From JBDTZF01 sp040005265 (GTDB lineage: Bacteria; Verrucomicrobiota; Verrucomicrobiia; Chthoniobacterales; UBA10450): a stretch of DNA of 21,028 nt. The notes under the pieces are model-generated. The model did not search any database. It was not told where the DNA came from and saw only the letters and a list, made by a program, of their open reading frames with translations. The translations under genes were made by a program, and so were the position numbers. Location: positions 1 through 21,028 of the forward strand of contig JBDTZF010000037.1 of the NCBI GenBank assembly GCA_040005265.1. Reading direction: 5' to 3'. This document shows positions 14,277-20,974 of the stretch, one piece after another (within the stretch, counting starts at the first letter, position 1; every line of letters begins with the position of its first letter).

Positions 14277-15197
14277 CTACAAATCGAGAATTGCCACGAC
14301 CGGGCGATGATCGCTTGATTGCGTGGAAGTGTTTACCACCCAGGCTTTTCGGATTGTAGCGCCCCGGCACAAAATGTGATCGAAGCAGGACGGCCGGAAA
14401 TCTCCGTGGGGCGGCAAGGTCACGCGCATGCTGGGTTGAATTCCTCGCCAGCACCACGTGAACCCGTTGTCGATCAAACCACGAATCGTTTTCTCGGCGG
14501 AAAACTGCTGGTCGTCCGTCGAAGTATTGAAATCGCCGCCTACGACCCATGCGATGTTGCCGAGCTTGCCGTAGGCGGTCTGCATCGCCTCCATGTGCGA
14601 GCGCAATTGCCGCATTGATTCTTCGCGGAGAGGGAGATTCTCTTTCAAATCGCCGAGGTTGCTCTTGAGATGCAGAGCGTAAACCATGAGCAATTGGTGC
14701 GGCGCGATTTGATAGGCGGCAAAGCAAAATCCCCGCGGTGGAACGATGGCGCCGTTCGGTTTCCATTGTTCGGCCCAGGCGCTCAAGGCCGGCAAACGGC
14801 TGGCGATCGCGACTTCCTGCGACTCTTTTTGCCCTTCGCGCGGCGGCCAATTCGCGCAAACATCCGCTTTGAATCCCGCCAGCGGTTTCACTGCAACGCC
14901 CGCCTGCTCGAAATTGCGCACTTCTTCCATCCCGATGACATCGACCCCATTTAGCTTCGCCATATCAATGTTGACCATGTTGATCTGCCGGGTTTCATCG
15001 GCCCGGGTAGGATCCGGATGGCTTCCTGGAAACCATTGAATATTCCAAAATGCGACCGTGACGCTGTGGCCGGCAGGTGACGTTCCTGAAACAGGCTTCG
15101 GTGCAAACGGCCACGGACTGGTCTGCGCGCTGAGAGTGGCCGCACAAAGCATTGCGATGGCGACGAATGTTGAACGAGCCCAAAGTTGGCGTGTCAT
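14277..15197 (-). CDS. Secreted endonuclease/exonuclease/phosphatase-fold hydrolase
   Basis: The 306-residue product has a signal peptide (MTRQLWARSTFVAIAMLCAATLSA) and one EEP domain. The motifs are in order: FWNIQW (50-55), GMEEV with Glu91/Glu92, YALHLKSN (173-180), GGDFNTS (220-226, Asp222 and Asn224), FDHI (272-275) and SDHRPV (295-300, Asp296 and His297). These are the metal- and phosphate-binding residues of the DNase I-like superfamily, so an exported, metal-dependent nuclease or phosphodiesterase is expected. DNA, RNA and phospholipid head groups are all possible substrates. It converges on glcD with a repeat element between the two stops. A secreted form could scavenge phosphate or nucleotides, which is inference. 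Confidence 0.88.
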   Translation of the reverse strand: MTRQLWARSTFVAIAMLCAATLSAQTSPWPFAPKPVSGTSPAGHSVTVAFWNIQWFPGSHPDPTRADETRQINMVNIDMAKLNGVDVIGMEEVRNFEQAGVAVKPLAGFKADVCANWPPREGQKESQEVAIASRLPALSAWAEQWKPNGAIVPPRGFCFAAYQIAPHQLLMVYALHLKSNLGDLKENLPLREESMRQLRSHMEAMQTAYGKLGNIAWVVGGDFNTSTDDQQFSAEKTIRGLIDNGFTWCWRGIQPSMRVTLPPHGDFRPSCFDHILCRGATIRKAWVVNTSTQSSDHRPVVAILDL

Positions 15198-15411
15198 AAG
15201 ATCAGTATGGGATATGAATTCAATTTTTGGACGAAAAACTGCGGTAAGTTTTCGGGAAAATTCATTGACTAGGAGAGATCAGCAGCGAAGTTCCACGACT
15301 CTCTTAGGGCGCGGCTAAAAACTTGCTGCATTGACACGCGTCAGCGTGGTCGCAAACGAATCAGTAAAGAGACTCTGTCTCTTCTTTTCCGGAGCCGCTC
15401 CCAAGTCTGCC

Positions 15412-16284
15412 ATGAAGATTAAACCTGGAAAGCTCACTCACACGATCGCAGCCTTGTTGTCGTCGATTTCATCCATCTTCGGCCATTCGACTCCGGCCAA
15501 GGCGGAACCGACCAAGATCAAGCTCAGCAAGAAATCCGACAGGTTATCTGAGGACCTGCTGCTCAATGTCGATTCGGTCGCATTTGCCCCCCGAAGTCTG
15601 TCGTCGTCGCCGCCTCCAAAAAGCGGAGACCGTTACCCGTGGAAGAAAAGCATCGTTACCACAGTGTTTTGGATCGGTGAGAAACCGACCGAAAATAATC
15701 CGGTGCCGAACCGGGCAAGCTCGTGGGACAAAAACTGGACGAAAAGCTACGGCGGATATGACGATCCCACTCCGAGCCATCGGAGCAATTACATTCCGGC
15801 CAAGTTCACACCTCGCCAAAATCCATTCTACTGCGCGCTCCCCTACAACGACAAAAAGTCGGAGGGCCATCGCCCCGAAGCGGCGCGTGTTGTGCCGTGG
15901 TTCCGGGAAGCGTATCAAGGACCGGGAGTCTCCACTTGCAAGGGACGCTGGGTGGAAATTCGAATGGGTGACCGGGTTGTTTATGCCCAATGGGAAGATG
16001 CGGGACCCTTTCGCACCGATCACTGGCAATACGTTTTTGGCAACGAACGCCCAAAACCGAATTTGAATAAAGGCGCCGGACTCGATGTTTCGCCTGCGGT
16101 GCGCGATTATCTCGGGATGCAGGATACCGACGTGACCGATTGGAAATTTGTCGAGTTCAACGAAGTGCCGCACGGGCCCTGGGCGCAATTGGGCGATAAC
16201 AATACTTTTGTCATCAACAACCGCGCAACATCACTCGCCGCGGCCGTAACATCCAAGCCGCGCGTCTCAAAAACGACGCCCTAA
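15412..16284 (+). CDS. Secreted protein with a double-psi beta-barrel-like (RlpA/barwin-type) C-terminal region
   Basis: From the ATG at 15412 the product is 290 residues with a signal peptide (MKIKPGKLTHTIAALLSSIS..., AKA at 29-31 as cleavage site). A TTG at 15331 would add 27 residues and bury the signal. After a Ser/Pro-rich stretch comes a unique middle part (about 78-175), then WVEIRMGDRVVYAQWEDAGP (180-199), FRTDHW and GLDVSPAVRDYLGM (223-236). The DxGPF plus LDVSPAxRxxLG pattern resembles the RlpA/barwin double-psi beta-barrel, where the Asp is the catalytic acid of some lytic transglycosylases. Cys141 and Cys176 could form a disulfide. A cell-wall role is a hypothesis and no exact family is recognised. 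The upstream spacer 15198-15411 shows only a lone TTGACA at 15331. Confidence 0.65.
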   Translation: MKIKPGKLTHTIAALLSSISSIFGHSTPAKAEPTKIKLSKKSDRLSEDLLLNVDSVAFAPRSLSSSPPPKSGDRYPWKKSIVTTVFWIGEKPTENNPVPNRASSWDKNWTKSYGGYDDPTPSHRSNYIPAKFTPRQNPFYCALPYNDKKSEGHRPEAARVVPWFREAYQGPGVSTCKGRWVEIRMGDRVVYAQWEDAGPFRTDHWQYVFGNERPKPNLNKGAGLDVSPAVRDYLGMQDTDVTDWKFVEFNEVPHGPWAQLGDNNTFVINNRATSLAAAVTSKPRVSKTTP

Positions 16285-16293
16285 TCGCCTTAG

Positions 16294-16309
16294 TGGAGGG
16301 CATCCACGC
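16294..16309. repeat. Left-end remnant of repeat family 1
   Basis: TGGAGGGCATCCACGC resembles the family 1 left terminus (TGGAGGGCGTCCGCGC) with two changes; no core or right end follows. It lies 10 bases after the stop of the secreted double-psi-barrel-like gene. Confidence 0.45.
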
Positions 16310-16346
16310 TTAGCGCTCTGAAATTTGGGATTGAGTTCATGATCGG

Positions 16347-16402
16347 CCCTCACCTTATTCCTCTCCCTGAGGGAGAGGAGGACGCGAAGCGCCAGGTGAC
16401 GG
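16347..16402. repeat. Palindromic element with CCCTCACCT/AGGTGACGG ends
   Basis: Outer ends CCCTCACCT and AGGTGACGG are nearly complementary, and an inner perfect 9-bp hairpin TCCTCTCCC-TGA-GGGAGAGGA lies at 16359-16379. It sits in the 271-bp gene-free stretch 16285-16555, the rest of which shows only GTGCAAGTGAAAGAGTAAG (16442-16460), akin to the reverse complement of 432-459. It looks like a dispersed intergenic element, and a 67-codon ORF across it is judged spurious. Confidence 0.6.
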
Positions 16403-16555
16403 TAATTCGCCCGTACTATCGGCTTGGGACTAGAGTGCAGGGTGCAAGTGAAAGAGTAAGTTTAAGGACGAAGAATTTTAGAAATCCTGTTCGCTTTTTC
16501 CTGCGTTCCTGTCGCACACCCGCCGTGGTGGGCCTTCCTTAGAGATCCGCTCGCC

Positions 16556-16795
16556 CTATCGTGTCGGAACGTGCGGGACGCTTTGTAGATGCGAGAAAAG
16601 GAAAAAGAGGGACGCGATTCCCGCAAGGACGATGATAAGCAGACAAAACAGACTGACCGCCCTGATGGTGCGGTAGCGCTCGCTCTTCCGCTGCCAGTCC
16701 GCGCGCTTTTGCAGGAGCTCTAATTCCAGAACACGGGCAAGATCGCCCGGGTCACTTTTTACTGATTCGCTCTTGCCGTCGATATCAGGCATCAT
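16556..16795 (-). CDS. Small single-pass membrane protein of unknown function
   Basis: The 79-residue product starts MMPDIDGKSESVKSD (ATG at 16795, or 16792 one codon later). It has a charged helical N-terminal half (DLARVLELELLQKRADWQRKSERYR) and one transmembrane segment near residues 44-68 (AVSLFCLLIIVLAGIASLFFLF), then a short tail. An in-frame extension to 16858 would run into the divergent gene and is rejected. No family is recognised. Its start codon is only 23 bases from the divergent protease gene's start, with a 16-bp palindrome between them, which suggests shared control. Confidence 0.55.
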   Translation of the reverse strand: MMPDIDGKSESVKSDPGDLARVLELELLQKRADWQRKSERYRTIRAVSLFCLLIIVLAGIASLFFLFSHLQSVPHVPTR

Positions 16796-16811
16796 GCAGA
16801 ACAAATTCTGC
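16796..16811. promoter_or_regulatory. 16-bp perfect inverted repeat between divergent start codons
   Basis: GCAGAA-CAAA-TTCTGC fills most of the 23-bp gap between the small membrane protein (minus) and the CAAX protease-like gene (plus). It could be an operator or a translational hairpin near both starts. There is no room for full promoters in this gap, so each promoter would have to lie inside the opposite gene. Confidence 0.4.
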
Positions 16812-16818
16812 AAGTAAT

Positions 16819-17493
16819 ATGCCTCAGAGACGAAAATTACTCTCCTACGCCCTGCCAATGGTGGCCTTCGTCATCCTCCTCGGATTGGGGAGCTTGCTAC
16901 GAACGATCGGTGGCCATTTCCTGCTGAGCGCGGCGGAATACTGGATTTACCCCGCGCAAACGATCTTCTGCGGGGCGCTGCTCATTTGGTTTTGGCGCGA
17001 CTACTCTTTGGAGCGCCCGCGGGGCACTGGCTTTGCCGTGGCGGTCGGCATTGCGGTTTTCCTGCTTTGGATCTCGCCGCAACAGTTCTTCGGATTTGGG
17101 ACGCGCGCGGAGGGATTCAATCCGGACCTCTTCGTGCTCAATCCACCTGCCTATTGGGCAACAGTCACGCTTCGTTTTCTTCGACTGGCCCTGGTCGTTC
17201 CGTTCGTGGAAGAAATTTTCTGGCGCGGTTTTCTGCTGCGTTATTTCATCGACGAAGATTTCGAGCGCATTCCATTTGGCACCTTTTCCTGGGCTTCATT
17301 CCTGATCGTAACTCTCATCTTCGGTTTTTCTCACTCCCTGGCCGACTGGCCCGTTGCGGTATTAACTGGCGCAATTTACAACGCAGTAGCCTATCGGACC
17401 CGCAGCCTTCCTGCCTGCATTCTGACCCATGCCATCACCAATTTGCTGCTGGGCCTCTGGATCATGCACACAAAACAGTGGGGATTCTGGTAA
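16819..17493 (+). CDS. CPBP/CAAX-protease-related intramembrane protease (pepcterm_CAAX type)
   Basis: The 224-residue product has about six hydrophobic segments, in keeping with an integral membrane protein of the ABI/CPBP family. The signature motifs are present: EEIFWRGF with Glu131, Glu132 and Arg136 (EExxxR), FGFSHSLADW with His172, and HAITNLLLGLW with His204 and Asn208. These form the predicted glutamate/histidine protease site. Length and layout fit the subgroup described as CAAX prenyl protease-related (TIGR03008), often found in genomes with exosortase/PEP-CTERM sorting. No exosortase or PEP-CTERM protein is in the window. The substrate is unknown; self-immunity and protein maturation are the usual roles of the family. 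Confidence 0.85.
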   Translation: MPQRRKLLSYALPMVAFVILLGLGSLLRTIGGHFLLSAAEYWIYPAQTIFCGALLIWFWRDYSLERPRGTGFAVAVGIAVFLLWISPQQFFGFGTRAEGFNPDLFVLNPPAYWATVTLRFLRLALVVPFVEEIFWRGFLLRYFIDEDFERIPFGTFSWASFLIVTLIFGFSHSLADWPVAVLTGAIYNAVAYRTRSLPACILTHAITNLLLGLWIMHTKQWGFW

Positions 17494-17537
17494 GCGAGGC
17501 GGCCGTGGCATCTACTGTGCTGTCAAAAGCACACAAA

Positions 17538-17696
17538 ATGCGTTCGACCTTCTTTCAAAAAGTAATCATTTGCGCTGTTGCCGGAATGCTTGCCGCCGGG
17601 CTCATCGAGTGGGGAAAAACCTTCGTTGAAGGAGCGGACGAAGCGCTGAACGCGGGCTATAAACACCGCGCCGTAATCGACACGGCCAAGCCGTAA
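17538..17696 (+). CDS. Very small membrane-anchored protein, function unknown
   Basis: A 52-residue reading from the ATG at 17538: MRSTFFQKVIICAVAGMLAA, then GLIEWGKTFVEGADEALNAG and YKHRAVIDTAKP. It has a hydrophobic N-terminal segment (8-22) and then a charged tail, so it could be a small inner membrane protein; with no A-x-A site, a signal peptide is less likely. It begins 44 bases after the protease gene and could be in the same operon. No ribosome binding site is obvious and no family is recognised. It is reported because the frame is clean and the composition protein-like. Confidence 0.4.
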   Translation: MRSTFFQKVIICAVAGMLAAGLIEWGKTFVEGADEALNAGYKHRAVIDTAKP

Positions 17697-17704
17697 TTTC
17701 GGCT

Positions 17705-17804
17705 TGGAGGGCGTCCGCGCCGTCGGCGCCGATTTGTTTCTGGAAAAACAAGGCCAAACCTCAAAAAGACAAAGTTAGGGCGGCGACGGCGCCGACGCCC
17801 TCCA
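17705..17804 (+). repeat. Repeat family 1, copy B (100 bp)
   Basis: Ends TGGAGGGCGTCCGCGCCGTC (left, continuing GGCGCC) and a complementary GGCGCCGACGCCCTCCA (right) flank the core AAAAGACAAAGTTAGG (17764-17779). It lies between the small membrane protein and nadE. Same orientation as the other copies. Confidence 0.85.
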
Positions 17805-17858
17805 GGAGCAAAAGGCATTGCCGGGAGCTTCGTTGCGCATAACCTGCGTAATCGCAGC

Positions 17859-19511
17859 ATGAAAATTGGTTTTGCTCAGCTCAATCCCACAGTCGGTGAT
17901 CTCAACGGCAATTATGAGCGAATCGTCCGTGCTTACGATCATCTGGTTGCAGCCGGGGCGGAACTCGTGCTGACCCCGGAACTCTCTATTCCCGGCTATC
18001 CACCCCAGGACCTGATTTTCAAATCACGTTTTGTTCCCGAGAATCTCCAGATTGTCGAGCGGCTTCACGCTCATGCCGGAAACGTCCCGCTACTGGTCGG
18101 CTTCGTCGACCGCAATGAGGGCCGTGGCAAGCCGTTTCACAACGCCGCCGCTGTGCTGGAGAAAGGCAAACCGATTCGCAAAACGCACAAATCACTTTTG
18201 CCCACCTACGATGTTTTCGATGAAGACCGCTATTTCGAGCCGGCTAGTCGTGTGGAAGCAATCGAAATGCACGGCCGGAAAATTGGCGTCACAATTTGCG
18301 AGGACATTTGGACTGAACATTACTTGCCGCATCCGCTATATGATGTCGAACCTGTCCGCGCCCTCATCGAGCAAGGCGCGGAAATTATCGTCAATCTGAG
18401 TGCGTCGCCCTTCACTCTCCAAAAGCCGGCTATCCGCCACGACATGGTTGCCTCACTGGCCCGGGCGTATCAAAGGCCGATTTGTTACTGCAACGCCGTC
18501 GGCGGCAACGATCAGTTGATCTTCGACGGCAATTCCATTGCCGTGAATTCCGCCGGCAACCTGATTGCGCAACTGGCCGCGTTTCGCGAGGAGGACGCGA
18601 TCGTGGATACCGATAACACCGCTACGATGGAGTTCCGAGAAGGAAAGGCGCCGGAGGTTCTTTTTGCCGCGCTTTCCCTGGGCATTCGCGATTATTTTCG
18701 TAAGTGCAACTTTCGCTCCGCTGTGCTCGGCCTGAGCGGCGGCATCGACTCCGCCGTAACTGCCGTCATCGCCGCCGATGCGCTGGGCGCCGAGAACGTG
18801 ACCGGAGTTGCCATGCCCAGCCCGTATTCATCGCGTGGCAGTGTAAATGATTCGCTCGCGCTCGCCCGTAACCTGGGGATCAAGTGCATCGAGATGCCGA
18901 TCGTCGAGCCATTCAAGGTTTTCAAAGCCCAATTCAAGGAACTCTTCAAAGGGTTACCCGAGAATGAGACCGAGGAAAACATGCAGCCGCGTTTGCGCGC
19001 GATGACACTGATGGCGCTCTCGAACAAGTTCGGGCATTTACTATTGACCACCGGGAACAAGAGCGAGCTCGCAGTCGGTTATTGCACCCTGTACGGCGAC
19101 ATGGCCGGCGGATTGGCCGTGATCAGCGATGTGCCAAAAACGATGATTTACGAGCTGGCACGCTGGATCAATTCCGATTACGCGCTGCGCATAGGTCGCA
19201 AAGGCGAAATCATTCCAGCATCGACAATCGAAAAACCGCCCAGCGCGGAATTGAAGCCTAACCAAACCGACCAGGACACGCTCCCACCTTACGATATTCT
19301 CGACGAGATCCTGCGGCTTTACGTCGAGGAAAACCTGAGCGCGCGCGACATCATCGGCCACGGCTTTGACGAGAAGACCGTGCGATGGGTCCAGCGGCGT
19401 GTCGATCTAAACGAATACAAACGCGAGCAGGCCGCGCCCGGCCTGAAAGTGACCAGCCGAGCCTTCGGTGTTGGCCGCCGCATGCCGATTGCGCAGAAAT
19501 ACGTGGACTGA
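17859..19511 (+). CDS. nadE: Glutamine-dependent NAD+ synthetase
   Basis: It amidates nicotinic acid adenine dinucleotide to NAD+, using ammonia released from glutamine. The 550-residue product has an N-terminal carbon-nitrogen hydrolase (glutaminase) domain with the Glu-Lys-Cys triad Glu41 (TPELSIPGYPPQD), Lys111 (KTHKSLLPTYDVFDE) and Cys147 (GVTICEDIW). It is followed by an NAD synthase domain with the ATP-binding PP-loop SGGIDSA (293-299), TTGNKSELAVGYCTLYGDMA and RRVDLNEYKREQAAPGLKV at the C terminus. Length fits the two-domain bacterial form. The ATG at 17859 starts directly with the first beta-strand. It is flanked on both sides by family 1 repeats and has no operon partner. Confidence 0.96.
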   Translation: MKIGFAQLNPTVGDLNGNYERIVRAYDHLVAAGAELVLTPELSIPGYPPQDLIFKSRFVPENLQIVERLHAHAGNVPLLVGFVDRNEGRGKPFHNAAAVLEKGKPIRKTHKSLLPTYDVFDEDRYFEPASRVEAIEMHGRKIGVTICEDIWTEHYLPHPLYDVEPVRALIEQGAEIIVNLSASPFTLQKPAIRHDMVASLARAYQRPICYCNAVGGNDQLIFDGNSIAVNSAGNLIAQLAAFREEDAIVDTDNTATMEFREGKAPEVLFAALSLGIRDYFRKCNFRSAVLGLSGGIDSAVTAVIAADALGAENVTGVAMPSPYSSRGSVNDSLALARNLGIKCIEMPIVEPFKVFKAQFKELFKGLPENETEENMQPRLRAMTLMALSNKFGHLLLTTGNKSELAVGYCTLYGDMAGGLAVISDVPKTMIYELARWINSDYALRIGRKGEIIPASTIEKPPSAELKPNQTDQDTLPPYDILDEILRLYVEENLSARDIIGHGFDEKTVRWVQRRVDLNEYKREQAAPGLKVTSRAFGVGRRMPIAQKYVD

Positions 19512-19512
19512 G

Positions 19513-19613
19513 TGGAGGGCGTCCGCTCCGTCGGCGCCCATATTTTCTGAGACACAGATATCGCGAGATCCAAAAAGACAAAGTTAGGATACCGACGGCG
19601 CGGACGCCCTCCA
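19513..19613 (+). repeat. Repeat family 1, copy C (101 bp)
   Basis: Terminal inverted repeats TGGAGGGCGTCCGCTCCGTC and GACGGCGCGGACGCCCTCCA (one mismatch), with the core AAAAGACAAAGTTAGG at 19573-19588. It begins one base after the nadE stop. Same orientation as copies A and B. Confidence 0.85.
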
Positions 19614-19650
19614 GTCGACTTCAATCCTCAGCTCTCAAACCCCGCCGATT

Positions 19651-20166
19651 TTGACAGCCATTCCTATTACAGTTCTCGCCTGGTCACTAACCGCTGCAGC
19701 CGGCGTTCACATCTTTGAAGAGTTCGTTTTTCCCGGCGGATTTAAGCAATGGTGGAGTGCTTATCAGCCGGAAGTCGCAGCGAGCGTGTCGAATCGATGG
19801 CTGGTCATCATCAACGCGGTTCTTCTCCTCTTCAGTGCGAGTGTGGCCTTAGCCGTCCAGGCTCCCAGAGGAAACGGAGTCGCCGCCTGGCTCGCCTTGG
19901 CCGCCCTGCTGTTTTGCAACGCGCTCTTCCATATCATCGGCTCCTTCAGGAGCTGGCGATATTCGCCAGGCATGATCTCGGGAATTCTCTTGTACATTCC
20001 GCTGACCATTTACGGATCCGCATATTTTCTAAAAAGCGGATGCGCTTCTTTGCCGACGGCAATCGTGGCCGCGTTGATTGGCGGCTCGTATTATTTTATT
20101 TCCTCGGCCAACCATCGCCGGCGAACGCGCGCCGCCCATCTGAAGGCAGCCGGCTCAGGCAAATAA
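19651..20166 (+). CDS. HXXEE domain membrane protein
   Basis: The 171-residue product opens MTAIPITVLAWSLTAAAGVHIFEEFVFPGGF, where His20-x-x-Glu23-Glu24 is the motif that names the HXXEE domain family. Four or five hydrophobic segments follow (WLVIINAVLLLFSASVALAV, AAWLALAALLFCNALFHIIG, ISGILLYIPLTIYGSAY, PTAIVAALIGGSYYFI), then a basic tail. The His also near FHIIGS could join a metal site. Function is unknown; a membrane hydrolase-like or metal-binding role has been guessed from the motif. No ATG is available, and TTG at 19651 is the most likely start. Its 3' end overlaps the convergent glycosyltransferase gene by 12 bases. Confidence 0.75.
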   Translation: MTAIPITVLAWSLTAAAGVHIFEEFVFPGGFKQWWSAYQPEVAASVSNRWLVIINAVLLLFSASVALAVQAPRGNGVAAWLALAALLFCNALFHIIGSFRSWRYSPGMISGILLYIPLTIYGSAYFLKSGCASLPTAIVAALIGGSYYFISSANHRRRTRAAHLKAAGSGK

Positions 20167-20844
20167 ATTGTAGCGAAAAATCGCGTAGATCGCGCGGACG
20201 CCGTCTTTCCAGTTCACTTTCTTACCCTCGGCATAGGTGCGTCCGCTATACGAAATGCCCACTTCGTAAATCCGGCATCGCGTCCTGGCCAGTTTCGCGG
20301 CGATCTCAACCTCGAATCCGAAACCATTTTCACGCAGATCAAGATTCCTGATCACGGACGCGCGGAAGGCTTTGTACCCCGTTTCCACGTCGGTAAGGTT
20401 CAAGTTCGTCAGCATGTTGGACAGCAACGTCAGGAATTTGTTGCCGAGCGAATGCCAGAAATAGAGAACCCGGTGAGGGCGCCCGCTGATAAAACGCGAG
20501 CCAAAAACAGCGTCGGCATCGTCGGCGAAGATAGGATCGAGAAGACTGGGAAATTCGGCCGGATCGTATTCCAAATCGGCATCCTGGATGAGGATCACCT
20601 CTCCGGTGGCAACAGCGAACCCCGCCCGGAGAGCGGCGCCTTTGCCCCGGTTAGGGGATTGATAGATGACCCGATCGACCAGCGGCTCGATTTTTTCCTT
20701 TAACAGCGCCGTTGTTCCATCAGTGGAACCATCGTCCACCACAATGATCTCGCGTTCCTGCAGCGACGCCGAGCGCACCGCGCCGATGATTTTCTCGATC
20801 GTGTCGCGCTCGTTAAAACAGGGAATAATGACAGAGACCTTCAT
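20155..20844 (-). CDS. Glycosyltransferase family 2 (dolichyl-phosphate mannose synthase-like)
   Basis: The 229-residue cytoplasmic enzyme begins MKVSVIIPCFNERDTIEKII and shows the GT-A motifs VVDDGSTDGT (DDGS at 37-40, nucleotide binding), PNRGKGAALRAGF (64-76) and the metal-binding DAD (88-90), with DVETGYKAFR at 152-161 and a C-terminal VNWKDGVRAIYAIFRYNLF. This pattern is that of DPM1-like synthases that load a sugar onto a polyprenyl phosphate. There are no membrane segments, so it would be a peripheral membrane enzyme. An in-frame extension upstream to 20979 runs through the repeat and into the tRNA gene, so the MKVSV start at 20844 is used. The acceptor and sugar are unknown. Confidence 0.92.
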   Translation of the reverse strand: MKVSVIIPCFNERDTIEKIIGAVRSASLQEREIIVVDDGSTDGTTALLKEKIEPLVDRVIYQSPNRGKGAALRAGFAVATGEVILIQDADLEYDPAEFPSLLDPIFADDADAVFGSRFISGRPHRVLYFWHSLGNKFLTLLSNMLTNLNLTDVETGYKAFRASVIRNLDLRENGFGFEVEIAAKLARTRCRIYEVGISYSGRTYAEGKKVNWKDGVRAIYAIFRYNLFA

Positions 20845-20856
20845 TGGCCCGTTAGA

Positions 20857-20960
20857 GTAGCACAGGCTTCCAGCCTGTGAGACAAGAGGGCGTCTCGCCT
20901 GCTGCTCCTCGTCGGCAGGCAAGAGGCCCACCGGCCCCGCAGCCGGGATGGCCGTGCTAC
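20857..20960. repeat. REP-like element with GTAGCAC/GTGCTAC ends (family 3)
   Basis: The left end GTAG is followed by a perfect 8-bp hairpin CACAGGCT-TCC-AGCCTGTG; the right end, read on the other strand, again starts GTAGCAC and has an imperfect CCGGC/GCCGG hairpin. The interior GAGGGCGTCTCGCCTG and GGCAGGCAAGAGGCCC are partly complementary. The structure parallels the 11658-11725 element. It fills the spacer between tRNA-Lys and the glycosyltransferase gene. Confidence 0.7.
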
Positions 20961-20974
20961 GGTCCCGGAACTTG

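Noticed and set aside
15544..16188. 214-codon minus-strand frame opposite the secreted double-psi-barrel-like gene
   Set aside because: The plus frame has a signal peptide and plausible domain signature, while the minus frame has neither.
16339..16542. 67-codon plus-strand frame
   Set aside because: It runs across the palindromic element and has no protein-like pattern or ribosome binding site.
17697..17858. Riboswitch upstream of nadE
   Set aside because: The leader is almost entirely a family 1 repeat copy; I could not find the conserved NAD-II or NadA-type motifs.
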